A stretch of 64,000 bases of DNA from Candidatus Binataceae bacterium (GTDB taxonomy: Bacteria; Desulfobacterota; Binatia; Binatales; Binataceae), in the NCBI GenBank assembly GCA_035650475.1, contig DASRHP010000004.1:124001-188000 (forward strand), given 5' to 3'. Of the stretch, positions 17,946 to 27,219 are shown one piece after another. The first letter of the stretch is position 1. Each line of letters opens with the position of its first letter. The notes beneath the pieces were generated by a model. It was not told the origin of the DNA and did not search any database. It saw only the letters and a program-made list of their open reading frames with translations. The position numbers and the translations under genes were made by a program.

Positions 17946-18394
17946 CCTTACGCGTCGTGGGCGAGGTTCGCAGGCGTGCAGACAGCGATCGAAATGAACG
18001 GCGAGTGAGTCTGGGTTGCGAAGCCTCGATCAGGCGCGCTCAAAGACAAAGGCTTGAGGAAAAGTCACAGCAGCGGCTCTCGACGGTCGGGACGGGTGAA
18101 AAAAGTCGCCGTCGTCGGCGAACAGTCGTTTTTTGCGAATAGGCTTTAAAATCCGATAGTTAGTGCCCATTTTCAGGAAACTGACATGGTGCTCGTCGCA
18201 TTTCACGAAAAAAAATTCGAAAAAAAGCCTTCAGCTGCGTTATATCGCTGCCGGCACGGCAATTGCTTGAGAGGCAATCGGCGCTGCAGTCTCCCCCGAG
18301 AACACCAGCGCTTGTCCCCAAGCAAGGCCGGGCTACCTCCGTAGGTCCCCCAACGTGCGGTCATAACGGTAGCCCGGCCCTTTCCTATCCGGAC
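17946..18394. other. Gene-free stretch between tRNA cluster and SDR gene
   Basis: About 450 bases without a supported gene. It contains an A-rich run near 18,210-18,230 and a strong inverted repeat at 18,326-18,379. Several short frames on the + strand have no family features. Confidence 0.5.
18326..18379. repeat. 12-bp inverted repeat after the SDR gene
   Basis: GGCCGGGCTACC (18326-18337) and its exact complement at 18368-18379 enclose a 30-base loop. It lies 15 bp after the stop of the minus-strand SDR gene, so it may end that transcript. No T-run follows, so it could equally be a decayed mobile repeat. Confidence 0.55.
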
Positions 18395-19360
18395 TCAGAA
18401 GCGCAGCACTGCGCTCTCGCTCCACTCCAGCGCCTCCTCGCGCAGGTCGAGATGGACTTTTTTCCATCGGACCTCGACCTTGTCGGCGCTGCCCTCGACC
18501 AGCAGCTCGAACATCCCTTGGTCGAGCTCAGCCTGCGGGCGCGCGAGGAGTTGCAAGAACGCCTTGGCCGCCTCGTGCGTCTCGAGCATCCGCGGCTGCC
18601 ATCGCCCGAACACCTTCGGATTGTGGGCGTATTCGTCGGTCATGCCGGTGCGCACGAAGGGGAGCAGAATGCACGCGGCGCTGACGAATTTCGCGCTCTG
18701 CCCCAGGTTGACCGCCAGCACCCGGGGCAGCTCCAGCACCGCCCAATTGCTGATCACATAGCCCGGCACCGAGGCGCCCGGATCGATCGCCTGGCGCGAG
18801 GAGACATAGAGAAGCTGCAGCGGCTCCTTGTGATAGACCGCCTCGCCGGCCCACAGGTGGGTCGCGGCCAGGAAGCCGTCAATCTTGGTGTCGAGCACCA
18901 GGCGCGACTCCTGGAGATTGTCGATGAAGTGCTGCCGCACCCGCGCGCGGCGCATCGCGAGCGGCTCGTCGGGAATCTCGCGCAGGGCGCGGCCGAAGGA
19001 ATATCCCTTCTCGGTCAGCCCCGAATTGCAGATGAGCAGGTTGGGCGTCCGTCCTCCCATCTGCTCGATCACGTAGCTGCGTGTGGCCCACAGATCGCCC
19101 AAATTGGTGACGTCGGCCTGCACAGGAAACGCATTGACCCCCATCGCGCGCAGCGCATGCACGAGGTCGAAACCGTCCCCATAGCTCGTATGGAAGTGGA
19201 CGCCGACCGACGCAGCGCCGTTGAGCCCCGAGGCGAGGGCGAAGGCCTGGCCCAGTCCGCCGTCCTTGCCTGCGCCGGTGATCAGCACTCGCTTGCCGCG
19301 GACGCCGCTTTGCAAATCCGGGTCGACGCGGAAGCGCTCGGGCGCGACTGTGAAAGCCAT
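18395..19360 (-). CDS. Short-chain dehydrogenase/reductase-like protein
   Basis: The 321-residue protein has an N-terminal Rossmann fold with a glycine-rich loop (VLITGAGKDGGLGQAF), the QADVTNL segment and a later YVSSRQAID...PGYVISNWAV stretch standing where SDRs carry Ser-Tyr-x3-Lys. The usual Lys is replaced by Asn in YVISN, so the catalytic set may be changed. Length is above the classic 250 residues. The substrate is unknown. The start at 19360 has GGAGGCATCGCC upstream and removes a 19-residue extension that is not SDR-like. Confidence 0.7.
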   Translation of the reverse strand: MAFTVAPERFRVDPDLQSGVRGKRVLITGAGKDGGLGQAFALASGLNGAASVGVHFHTSYGDGFDLVHALRAMGVNAFPVQADVTNLGDLWATRSYVIEQMGGRTPNLLICNSGLTEKGYSFGRALREIPDEPLAMRRARVRQHFIDNLQESRLVLDTKIDGFLAATHLWAGEAVYHKEPLQLLYVSSRQAIDPGASVPGYVISNWAVLELPRVLAVNLGQSAKFVSAACILLPFVRTGMTDEYAHNPKVFGRWQPRMLETHEAAKAFLQLLARPQAELDQGMFELLVEGSADKVEVRWKKVHLDLREEALEWSESAVLRF

Positions 19361-19572
19361 GGCGATGCCTCCGAGAGGTTTGCGGGACTGCCCGCCGGTC
19401 GGGCGGTACCCGGTCACGCCATCATAGCGCGACGGCGGGTCAAAGACTCGTCCGATTCAACGGCTTAGCCCACCGGCGGGCGGTATCGGGAGGTGCTCGG
19501 AAAAATCAAGATGGGGCGGCGCGGTGAGACGGGGTACAACCCGCGCCAGCCCCGGACTTGCACGGTGGGGAA

Positions 19573-20073
19573 TCAGTATGCAGCAGCGGCCGCCGCCATC
19601 GTCGAGTGCAGCGCTTCGGCGCCTTGCGCGGCAAGGCGTATGCCGCGTGCGCGGCGCCGCGAGCGCCGACGGATCGGCACGCATATCGGACCCGACACGC
19701 GCACGGGCGAGCGGCGCGCCAGGCGCGGCGGATTCATCCCGTTCATCTGCTGGATCCGCCATTGGCGCAGCCCTCTACGCATAAAATTGGGGTCGATGCC
19801 CAAGGTATGGCAGATGGTCTCGAAGGAGAACGGACCGTCGGCCCTGCGGTCTGACAGCCAAGCTTCGGTCTCGACGAAAATCTGGCGGCGGACGCCGCGA
19901 CTGGCGCTGGCGTAAGCCTGAAAACAGTGCAGGCCGTCCTCGAGCACCGCCAGCATCAGGCGCTTGATCGGACGGATCGCTGCATCGCTGCGGGCCCCTT
20001 CGTAGTATTGACCCGGCGTCATCGCGTCGGGAATAAGCAGTCGTAAAAGTGCGCCGTCCTCAAATCCATCCAT
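19573..20073 (-). CDS. Conserved-looking hypothetical protein with Arg-rich tail, 166 aa
   Basis: The first ~100 residues look like a compact helical domain (RPIKRLMLAVLEDGLHCFQ, then FSFETICHTLGIDPNFMRRGLRQW). I recall similar proteins of unknown function in deltaproteobacteria-like genomes. The FETICHTLGIDPNFMRRGL part resembles a helix-turn-helix. After about residue 115 the sequence turns into an Arg-rich, then Ala-rich tail (RRRSRRRARG, AAAAAAY) that looks like a frame-shifted or decayed end. The start at 20073 (MDGFEDG) follows a GGAG site. Confidence 0.6.
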   Translation of the reverse strand: MDGFEDGALLRLLIPDAMTPGQYYEGARSDAAIRPIKRLMLAVLEDGLHCFQAYASASRGVRRQIFVETEAWLSDRRADGPFSFETICHTLGIDPNFMRRGLRQWRIQQMNGMNPPRLARRSPVRVSGPICVPIRRRSRRRARGIRLAAQGAEALHSTMAAAAAAY

Positions 20074-20462
20074 CGTCTTCGCTGCTCCCGCTACCTGTAT
20101 TTGGTTGGCCAACCCGAGCAGCAATTGGTGTGCCGCCTGTTAGGACGGAGATAGTGCGTTCGTTCGGGCACGGTCTCGCGCAGAAAGCTCGCGACAAACC
20201 TTCGATGATCCGTCTCGCGCTGGGGCATCGATGTCCCGCTGAGGCGTTTGCATGGGCAAAAGTGGGCCTGCCAAAGAGTTGGCACTACGACCCATAGCAC
20301 CAATTTTCTGACTAGCCGTTTTGCGCACTCTTGCCCGCGAATGCGCGAGGGATGATTCGATTAGGCCCCGGGGGAGCCGATGGAACCAGCGCGTTTGGAG
20401 ACACGTTGGCTTCGGCTGAAAGGGGGGCGAACCGTCAATCGTCGGCGTCGGCTAACGGGCAC
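20074..20462. other. Gene-free stretch before the CoA-transferase
   Basis: No supported gene, RNA or repeat is seen in these 389 bases. They lie upstream of the minus-strand gene ending at 19573 and downstream of the CoA-transferase. Confidence 0.5.
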
Positions 20463-21686
20463 TCAGATAACGCCCGCTTCGCGCAGGCGCGCGATCTCCG
20501 CCGGCGCGAGCCCCACGACCTCGTGCAACACCTCGTCGGTGTCGGCCCCGAGCGTCGGCGGCGCCGAGCGGTAGGTCAGCGGCGTTGCGGAATACTTGAT
20601 GGGATTGGCGACCGACGGCACCACGCCGAGCGTCGGATGCGCCAGCTCCAGGCGCATCCCGCGCGCCCGCACTTGCGGGTCGGCGAAGACGTCAGCGACC
20701 GTATTGATGGGGCCGCATGGGACGCCCGCGCGCTCGAGCGCGTCGAGCCACTCGCCCTTCGAGCGCGTGCGGAACGCCTCGCCAAGCAGGCGGCCCAGTT
20801 CCTCGCGATTCCTGACGCGCATCTCGTTGGAGCCAAAGCGCGGGTCGCTTGCCAGCTCCGGCCGGCCGGCCGCCTCGCACAGCCGCGCGTACTGACCCTC
20901 GTTGCCGACCGCGACGATCAAATGGCCGTCACTCGCGGCGAAGACTTGGTAGGGCACGATGTTCGGATGCGCGTTGCCCAACCGTCGCGGAGCAACGCCG
21001 GTGGTGAGGTAATTCATCGCCTGATTGGCGAGCATCGCGACCTGCGAGTCGAGCAGCGCCATGTCGATGTGTTGTCCCTCGCCGGTGCGGTCGCGATGGG
21101 CCAGCGCGCCCAGGATTGCGATCGTCGCATAAAGCCCGGTGAAAAGGTCGGCCACCGCGACGCCGACTTTCATCGGCCCGCCGCCCGCGCGCTCGTCGGG
21201 CTCGCCCGTGATGCTCATCAGGCCGCCGAGCCCCTGGATCATGAAATCGTACCCGGGCCGGTCGCGGTAGGGGCCGGTCTGGCCGAAGCCGGTTATCGAG
21301 CAATAGACCAGCGCCGCCTTGAGCGCATGCAGCGTCGGGTAGTCGAGTCCGTAGCGGGCGAGACCGCCGACCTTGAAATTCTCGATCACCACATCGCTCC
21401 ATCCGGCGAGCGCCCGCACCAGGCGCTGGCCCTCGGGATGGGCGAGGTCGACCGTGACCGAGCGCTTGCCACGATTAGTCGAGAGAAAGTAAGCGGTTTC
21501 GGTGCTTTGGCTGCCGTCGCGCGTCCGCGCGTAGGGCGGCGCCCAGCTCCGGGTATCGTCGCCGGTTTTCGGTTTCTCGACCTTGATCACTTCGGCGCCG
21601 AGGTCGGCCAGGGTCTGCGCCGCCCACGGCCCGGCGAGCACGCGCGAGAGTTCAAGGACGCGGATGTGCCCCAGCGGACCAGCCAT
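20463..21686 (-). CDS. CaiB/BaiF family (type III) CoA-transferase
   Basis: The 407-residue protein matches the family throughout: IRVLELSRVLAGPWAAQTLADLGAEVIKVEKP at the N-terminus, FLSTNRGKRSVTVDL, NFKVGGLARYGLDY and GFGQTGPYRDRPGYDFMIQG, where the Asp of GYDF is the catalytic nucleophile. Such enzymes move CoA from one carboxylic acid to another through a mixed anhydride. The acid substrate cannot be read from sequence. The gene lies 166 bp after the ThDP enzyme gene on the same strand, and the two may be used together. Confidence 0.92.
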   Translation of the reverse strand: MAGPLGHIRVLELSRVLAGPWAAQTLADLGAEVIKVEKPKTGDDTRSWAPPYARTRDGSQSTETAYFLSTNRGKRSVTVDLAHPEGQRLVRALAGWSDVVIENFKVGGLARYGLDYPTLHALKAALVYCSITGFGQTGPYRDRPGYDFMIQGLGGLMSITGEPDERAGGGPMKVGVAVADLFTGLYATIAILGALAHRDRTGEGQHIDMALLDSQVAMLANQAMNYLTTGVAPRRLGNAHPNIVPYQVFAASDGHLIVAVGNEGQYARLCEAAGRPELASDPRFGSNEMRVRNREELGRLLGEAFRTRSKGEWLDALERAGVPCGPINTVADVFADPQVRARGMRLELAHPTLGVVPSVANPIKYSATPLTYRSAPPTLGADTDEVLHEVVGLAPAEIARLREAGVI

Positions 21687-21852
21687 CGATTACTCCATCT
21701 GCCTGCGGAACTTCCTGCCGCGCGCCGTACGCATCACGCATCCCGAAGCCGCCGCGTGAGGTCCGTCGATATTCCCGCCCGCAGACTTGCTTCACTCACG
21801 ATGACGAGTACTTTCGTTCGAGCCACTGATTAGAACACCAGGCTGCGGCGGC

Positions 21853-23601
21853 CTACTTCGTTTCCCGCGAGGCGGCGGTCTTGGCGCGGGCCGCCAACGC
21901 GGCTTGGCGAATTTTACTGAGCGTCGTGCGCGGCGAGATCGCCTCCGGGTCCAGCCGCAACTCGATTAGCGCGGCGCGTCGGGCGCTCAGCGCGCGCTCG
22001 AAGGCCGGCGCGAAGTCCGCAGTGTGCTCGATCGTCTCGCCGTGCAAACCGTAGGCTCGCGCCAGGGCCGCGAAGTCGGGATTGGCCAGTTCGGTGCCCC
22101 ACACGCGCGCGGGGTATTCGCGCTCCTGGTGCATCCGGATTGTGCCGTACATGCCGTTGTTGACGACGAAGAAGATCGGCGCCGCCCCGTGCTGGGCGGC
22201 GGTCGCGATCTCCTGCCCGTTCATCAGGAAGCATCCGTCGCCCGAGAACGACAGGACAGTGCGGTCGGGATGGGCGATTGCGGCGGCGACGCCGGCCGGC
22301 ACCCCGTAGCCCATCGAACCGCTCGTCGGCGCGAGCTGGGTGCTAAACCGACGGTAGCGCCAGAAGCGATGGATCCATCCGGAATAGTTGCCGGCCCCGT
22401 TGGCGACGATCGTGTCGGGCGGCAGTTGCTCGCGCAGCGTGGCGACAATTTCCGCCATCTGCACCGCCCCCGGGTTGGGCACCGGCGCGTTGTACTCCAG
22501 GTACTCGCGATGCGCGGCTTCGGTCGCCGCGGCCCACCCTGCGGAATCCACCGGCACGAGCCCCTTCGCCGCCTCCGCGAATTGCGAGCCGCCGGCGTTG
22601 ATCGCCAGCTCCGCCTGATAGACGCGGCCGAGCTCTTCGGCGGCCGGATAAACGTGCACGAGCTTCTGGCGCGGACGCGGCACGTCGAACAGCGTGTAGC
22701 CGCCGGTGGTCGCCTCGCTGAGCCGGGTGCCGACGGCGATCACTAGATCGGCTTCGGCGGCGCGCGCCGCGAGCCTGGAATTGGGGCCGATGCCGAGGTC
22801 GCCGGCGTAGCAGGGATGGAGGTTGTCGAAGCGGTCCTGGCGGCGGAAGGCGACCGCAGTGGCGAGCCGGTTCGCCTCAGCGAAGGCCATGATGTCGGCG
22901 ACGCCGGCCGCGGTCCACGTGCTGCCGCCGAGCACCATCAGCGGCCGCTGCGCGCCGCGCAGCATCTCACGCAGGCGCGCCATCTCGGCCCTCCCCGGAT
23001 AAGCTTGCACCGGCGTGTAGGGCTCGGCGTCGTCCACTATGACCTCGTCGCGCAGCATGTCCTCGGGCAGCGCGAGCACGACCGGGCCGGGCCGTCCCGA
23101 AGTCGCCAAGGTGAAGGCGCGCGCGAGGAACTCGGGGATGCGGCGGGCGTCGTCGATTTGCGCGACCCACTTTGCCATTTGGCCGTACATCCGGCCGAAG
23201 TCGAGCTCCTGGAAGGCGCCGCGCTCGAGAAAGGCCCGCTCGACCTGCCCGATGAACAGGATCATCGGCGTGGAATCCTGGAAGGCCGTATGGACTCCGA
23301 CGCTCGCGTTGGTCGCGCCGGGTCCGCGGGTGACGAAACAGATTCCCGGCCGGCCCGTCAGCTTGCCGTAGGCATCGGCCATGTAGGCCGCGCCGCCTTC
23401 CTGGCGGCAGACGACCAGGCGAATCTCCTCGCGCACGTCGTAGAGCGCGTCGAGCACGGCAAGATAGCTCTCGCCGGGGACGCAGTAGGCGGTGTCGGCG
23501 CGGTGGAGGCGCAGTTGGTCGACCAGCACCTGGGCGCCCGTGCGCGTTGCGCGCCGCGGCGCGGTTCTTTCCGCTGTCTGCCTGGTTTCGCTTGCCGCCA
23601 T
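21853..23601 (-). CDS. Thiamine-diphosphate enzyme, acetolactate synthase large-subunit-like
   Basis: The 582-residue protein has the three ThDP-enzyme domains. The activating Glu is in CRQEGGAAYMADAYGK (near residue 68), the middle domain has the GPNSRLAARAAEADL region, and the C-terminal ThDP-Mg motif is SGDGCFLMNGQEI...FFVVNN. The end is Lys/Ala-rich. It resembles acetolactate synthase-like decarboxylases/carboligases, but no small regulatory subunit gene is nearby, so a catabolic role is more likely than branched-chain amino-acid synthesis. The exact 2-oxo acid is unknown. Confidence 0.88.
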   Translation of the reverse strand: MAASETRQTAERTAPRRATRTGAQVLVDQLRLHRADTAYCVPGESYLAVLDALYDVREEIRLVVCRQEGGAAYMADAYGKLTGRPGICFVTRGPGATNASVGVHTAFQDSTPMILFIGQVERAFLERGAFQELDFGRMYGQMAKWVAQIDDARRIPEFLARAFTLATSGRPGPVVLALPEDMLRDEVIVDDAEPYTPVQAYPGRAEMARLREMLRGAQRPLMVLGGSTWTAAGVADIMAFAEANRLATAVAFRRQDRFDNLHPCYAGDLGIGPNSRLAARAAEADLVIAVGTRLSEATTGGYTLFDVPRPRQKLVHVYPAAEELGRVYQAELAINAGGSQFAEAAKGLVPVDSAGWAAATEAAHREYLEYNAPVPNPGAVQMAEIVATLREQLPPDTIVANGAGNYSGWIHRFWRYRRFSTQLAPTSGSMGYGVPAGVAAAIAHPDRTVLSFSGDGCFLMNGQEIATAAQHGAAPIFFVVNNGMYGTIRMHQEREYPARVWGTELANPDFAALARAYGLHGETIEHTADFAPAFERALSARRAALIELRLDPEAISPRTTLSKIRQAALAARAKTAASRETK

Positions 23602-23637
23602 CGCGCGCCGCGCCCTTTCGTTCGGAGGTGGTGGAAT

Positions 23638-24339
23638 CTAATACGGCGTTTGCTCAGGTGCCCAGAAAAGTCCAGCCGCGTCGCGGCTTCCGGACGGGGC
23701 GACCTTGACCCTCAGCAACTGGGCGCGCTTGACCAGCGCCTGCCATACTTCTTGCGGCCTGTTGCTGAAGACAGTGTCGGCGTCGGCGGCCGTAGTGTAC
23801 CACGCGCCCTCCATGATCTCGCGCCGCAGCTGCTCGCGCGTCCATTGCGCGCGGCCGAGCATAAAGCGCAGGCTGCGCGCCGTACGCGCGCCGCCCATCG
23901 CGCCGATGATCGAACCCCGGTCGGTGCTCAGATAAACATCGCCGAGCAGGCGGGTCGCCTTGAGCGGCGGTGTCGGAGTGCGCAAGAGCAACGAGCCTTC
24001 GTTTATCCCCACGGGACCGCCGAAGTAGGCCGCGCCGTCTTTGAGCGCGATGGCCTTGGGAAACAGCCGGTGCAGCGGGATGGTGGTTGGCTTGTTGATG
24101 ATCAGTCCGGCAACGATCACGTTGGGCGGCGGTGCCGGCGGAAGCATCAGGATAACTGAACGCTGGAAGATCGGGTCACTGAGCTCCGAGGTCGCAACCA
24201 GGAAGTAGGGTTTGGATTCGTCCTCGGGCTCGCCCATCACGCTGCCCGCCGCAAGCACGACCAGGGCGAGCGCGGCGCACGCGGCGATGGTCGCGCACAG
24301 CCGCGGCGAACCGCCATGGAATCGCAGGACCTTCATCAC
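23638..24339 (-). CDS. YqgE/AlgH family (DUF179) protein with N-terminal signal segment
   Basis: The core of this 233-residue protein is AlgH-like: KPYFLVATSELSDPIFQRSVILML, VAGLIINKPTTIPLHRLFP, YFGGPVGINEGSLLL and YLSTDRG. The DUF179 family has no settled function. An N-terminal hydrophobic segment (CAALALVVLAAGSVMG, about residues 19-35) precedes the domain and looks like a signal peptide or anchor, whereas most family members are cytoplasmic and start at the domain. It lies 36 bp after the ThDP gene start, on the same strand. Confidence 0.88.
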   Translation of the reverse strand: MMKVLRFHGGSPRLCATIAACAALALVVLAAGSVMGEPEDESKPYFLVATSELSDPIFQRSVILMLPPAPPPNVIVAGLIINKPTTIPLHRLFPKAIALKDGAAYFGGPVGINEGSLLLRTPTPPLKATRLLGDVYLSTDRGSIIGAMGGARTARSLRFMLGRAQWTREQLRREIMEGAWYTTAADADTVFSNRPQEVWQALVKRAQLLRVKVAPSGSRDAAGLFWAPEQTPY

Positions 24340-24770
24340 TGCGACGCTTAAAGATTAGCCCTCCGCGCGTCAAGCGCGCGCTCGGGGATAGAGCGGCGAG
24401 TTCGCCATTTCTCGGGCCCTGCTCGGTTGGAGGGAAAGGCGATTGTTCCCTGGCAGGCCAAATGGCGGCGGCGCCGATTGGGCCCCGCGGAGACAAAGCC
24501 CCACCCACCCCTTACGCGACGTCGACCCGCTCCGCCTGAATCAGATTCGCACGCCGGCGAAAAAAATGCCGACGACGTGCGGATTATTCTTCGGCCGGGT
24601 GCAACTCAAGCGGGCGTCCAGCTTATGTCACGCATAACCGCGGATGTCGGCACGATCTTGGCTCAACAAATCTGAGCTTTGCTGCGAGTCGAATGGATGG
24701 CGTCGTTCACAAAACGCGGTCCGGGGCGCCTGTCTGCGCCTCTGACGAGGCCGGTGCGCGTTAACCGAAT
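24340..24770. other. Divergent intergenic region upstream of the oxidase operon
   Basis: These 431 bases separate the minus-strand AlgH-like gene from the plus-strand cytochrome oxidase operon and should hold both promoters. No clear -35/-10 pair, riboswitch or gene is seen. Confidence 0.5.
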
Positions 24771-25481
24771 ATGATGGGTTGGCTTCCGCAGGACGTTTCA
24801 AGTTTTGGCCCCGACGTCGATCACGTCTTTAGCTTGATCCTCTACATCGTCGGCGCATGGTTCATCGCAGCCGAAGCCCTGATCCTTTATTTCGCGGTGC
24901 GCTACCGGCGGCGGACCGGGCGTCCGGCCGCCTATGTGCGCGGCGACACCCTGAGGCAGGCCGCCTGGGTGTTAATCCCCGGGCTCATCGTGGTGCTGCT
25001 CGATTTTGGAATTGACATCGCGGCGGGCCGCGCCTGGGACGAGATCAAGCTCGATTCGCCGGCGGCCACGCTCAACGTTCGCGTCACTGCCGAGCGCTTC
25101 GCGTGGATCTTCACCTATCCCGGCCCCGACGGAAAATTCGACGCCGGGCATGACTACTGGTCGCTGGGCAAGCTCTACGTTCCGGTGGGCCAGGTGGTGC
25201 GGCTCAACATGCGCTCGATGGACGTGATCCACAGCTTCGCGGTGCCCAACATGCGCCTGCGCCAGGACATCGTCCCCGGCCGCACGATCGCGGCATGGTT
25301 CAAGGCGACCACGCCCGGCAGCTACGAGATCGAATGCACTGAGCTGTGCGGTTTCGACCATTACAAGATGCAGGGCACGCTGATCGTCTTGAGCGCGGCA
25401 GACTATGCCAAATGGCAGCAGCAGCATTGGCCGTCGGCGCAGGCCAGGGCGGGCGGCGAGGCGGGCGAGGTGAAAAAATGA
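24771..25481 (+). CDS. coxB: Cytochrome c oxidase subunit II (CuA)
   Basis: The 236-residue protein has two N-terminal membrane helices and a periplasmic cupredoxin domain. The CuA ligands are visible: His in DVIHSFAVP and the ECTELCGFDHYKM cluster giving two Cys, Glu, His and Met. It takes electrons from cytochrome c and passes them to subunit I. No cytochrome c domain is fused. It ends with an Ala/Gly-rich tail and overlaps the subunit I start (ATGA). Confidence 0.95.
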   Translation: MMGWLPQDVSSFGPDVDHVFSLILYIVGAWFIAAEALILYFAVRYRRRTGRPAAYVRGDTLRQAAWVLIPGLIVVLLDFGIDIAAGRAWDEIKLDSPAATLNVRVTAERFAWIFTYPGPDGKFDAGHDYWSLGKLYVPVGQVVRLNMRSMDVIHSFAVPNMRLRQDIVPGRTIAAWFKATTPGSYEIECTELCGFDHYKMQGTLIVLSAADYAKWQQQHWPSAQARAGGEAGEVKK

Positions 25482-27202
25482 GTCAGGCGGCGGCGCTAAA
25501 GGAGACCGGTTACGCCGGGCACGGCGAGGCGCTCGGCTTCTGGCGCAAGTATGTATTCTCGATCGATCACAAGACGATCGCGAAGCAGTATCTCGGGATC
25601 AGCCTGTTCATGGCGCTGGTCGGCGCCTACACCGCCTATGCAATCCGCTGGCAGCTCGCCTGGCCGTTGACCCGGATCCCCGGGGTCGGCGCGATCTCGC
25701 CCGACGCGTACAACAGCCTTGTGACGATGCACGGCACCATCATGGTGTTCTTCGTGGCGATGCCGCTGCTGCTCGGCGCTTTCGGCAACTTTTGCATCCC
25801 GCTGATGGTCGGCGCGGCTGACATGGCGTTCCCGCGCCTCAATATGCTCTCAGTATGGACCTTCTTTACCGGCGGGCTGGTCCTGTTGGCGAGCCTGTTC
25901 GTGCCGGGCGGCGCTGCGGCCGCTGGCTGGACCTCCTACGCGCCGCTGTCGGCCAATCCCGCGTACACCACCGCGGTGCTGGGCCAGGATATGTGGATCG
26001 TGGCGCTCGCCCTGGAGTTCGCCTCCTTCCTGATGGGCGGCGTCAATTTTCTCACCACCGCGCTCAACGTGCGCGCGCCAGGGATGAGCCTGTGGCGGAT
26101 GCCGCTGCTGGTCTGGTACGAGATCACTGCGAGCGCGTTGTTCCTGCTCTCGGTCGGGCCGCTGATCGGCGGCGCGGTCATGCTCCTGCTCGATCGCGTG
26201 CTCGGCACCGGCTTCTACCTGCCGGCCAAGGGCGGCGACCCGCTGCTCTGGGAGCACCTGTTCTGGTTCTTCGGCCATCCGGAAGTTTACGTGGTGGCGC
26301 TGCCCGGATTCGGGATCATGCTGGAGATCCTGCCGGTGTTCTCGCGCAAACCGGTGTTCGCCTACCGCGCGCTGATCTACTGCGCGCTGACCGCGACGGC
26401 GCTCAGCCTCATCGTATGGGCGCATCACATGTTCGTGAGCGGGATGGACCCGCGGCTGGCCACGCCCTTCAGCGTCACGACGATTCTGATTTCGGTGCCC
26501 TTCGCGATCATGGTGTTCGCGATGATCGCGACGCTGTGGGGTGGTTCGATGACGTTCGAGACGCCGATGCTGTTCGCGCTCGGCGGACTGGCGAGCTTTC
26601 TGCTCGGCGGCGTGACCGGCATCTTTCTCGGCTCGGCGGCGACCGATATCTATCTGCACGGGACCTATTTCGTCGTCGCGCATTTCCACTACACGTTGTT
26701 TCCGGTAACGTTCTTCGCCGGTTTCGCGGGGCTCTATTACTGGTACCCCAAGATGTTCGGGCGAATGATGAATGAGCGGCTCGGCAAGCTGCATTTCTGG
26801 CTGACCTTTTTCGGATTCCAGGCAGTTTTCATCCCGCTCTTCCTGGTCGGCGTCGCCGGCACGCCGCGCCGCGTGTTCATGCCGGTCGGCTATCCGCTAT
26901 TCAGCGCGTTGCAGCCGTTGCAAGTATTCGCGACCGTCGCCGCGATCGTCTTGATCGCAGCGCAGGCGGCATTCGTTGCCAATTTCTTCCTGAGCCTCAA
27001 ATACGGCAAGCAGGCCCAGCGCAATCCCTGGCGCGCCAACACCCTGGAGTGGAGTACCGACTCGCCTCCGCCGCACGAGAATTTCCCCGCGCCGCCCCAG
27101 GTCCGCCGCTGGCCATATGAGTACAGCACGCCCGGCGCCAGGCGCGACTGGATGCCGCAGGACGAAGCGGCCGAGGCTGCAACTGTCCGCGCGGCGAGTT
27201 GA
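25478..27202 (+). CDS. coxA: Cytochrome c oxidase subunit I (heme-copper, A-type)
   Basis: The 574-residue protein binds the low-spin heme and the heme-CuB centre that reduces oxygen. FFGHPEVYVVALPGFG carries the CuB His, the Tyr cross-linked to it and the Glu that ends the D-channel, marking an A-type proton-pumping oxidase. AHHMFVSGMDP holds two more CuB ligands, and HGTYFVVAHFHYTL holds the heme ligands. An extended reading frame from 25346 is rejected because the ATG at 25478 overlaps the coxB stop. It is the second gene of the operon. Confidence 0.96.
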   Translation: MSQAAALKETGYAGHGEALGFWRKYVFSIDHKTIAKQYLGISLFMALVGAYTAYAIRWQLAWPLTRIPGVGAISPDAYNSLVTMHGTIMVFFVAMPLLLGAFGNFCIPLMVGAADMAFPRLNMLSVWTFFTGGLVLLASLFVPGGAAAAGWTSYAPLSANPAYTTAVLGQDMWIVALALEFASFLMGGVNFLTTALNVRAPGMSLWRMPLLVWYEITASALFLLSVGPLIGGAVMLLLDRVLGTGFYLPAKGGDPLLWEHLFWFFGHPEVYVVALPGFGIMLEILPVFSRKPVFAYRALIYCALTATALSLIVWAHHMFVSGMDPRLATPFSVTTILISVPFAIMVFAMIATLWGGSMTFETPMLFALGGLASFLLGGVTGIFLGSAATDIYLHGTYFVVAHFHYTLFPVTFFAGFAGLYYWYPKMFGRMMNERLGKLHFWLTFFGFQAVFIPLFLVGVAGTPRRVFMPVGYPLFSALQPLQVFATVAAIVLIAAQAAFVANFFLSLKYGKQAQRNPWRANTLEWSTDSPPPHENFPAPPQVRRWPYEYSTPGARRDWMPQDEAAEAATVRAAS

Positions 27203-27219
27203 ACGGAGCGCATCGAACG

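Noticed and set aside
20331..21833. A 500-residue plus-strand open frame opposite the CoA-transferase
   Set aside because: It is rich in Arg, His and Ala with no family motif, and the opposite strand encodes a full CaiB/BaiF protein. It is a GC-driven shadow.
20463..23601. Oxalate-degradation pair (formyl-CoA transferase plus oxalyl-CoA decarboxylase)
   Set aside because: Family types match in outline, but the ThDP enzyme looks acetolactate-synthase-like and I see no oxalyl-CoA-decarboxylase-specific features. Left as a general CoA-transferase and ThDP enzyme.
22816..24159. A 447-residue plus-strand open frame opposite the ThDP enzyme and AlgH-like protein
   Set aside because: Composition is shadow-like and both minus-strand genes have clear motifs.
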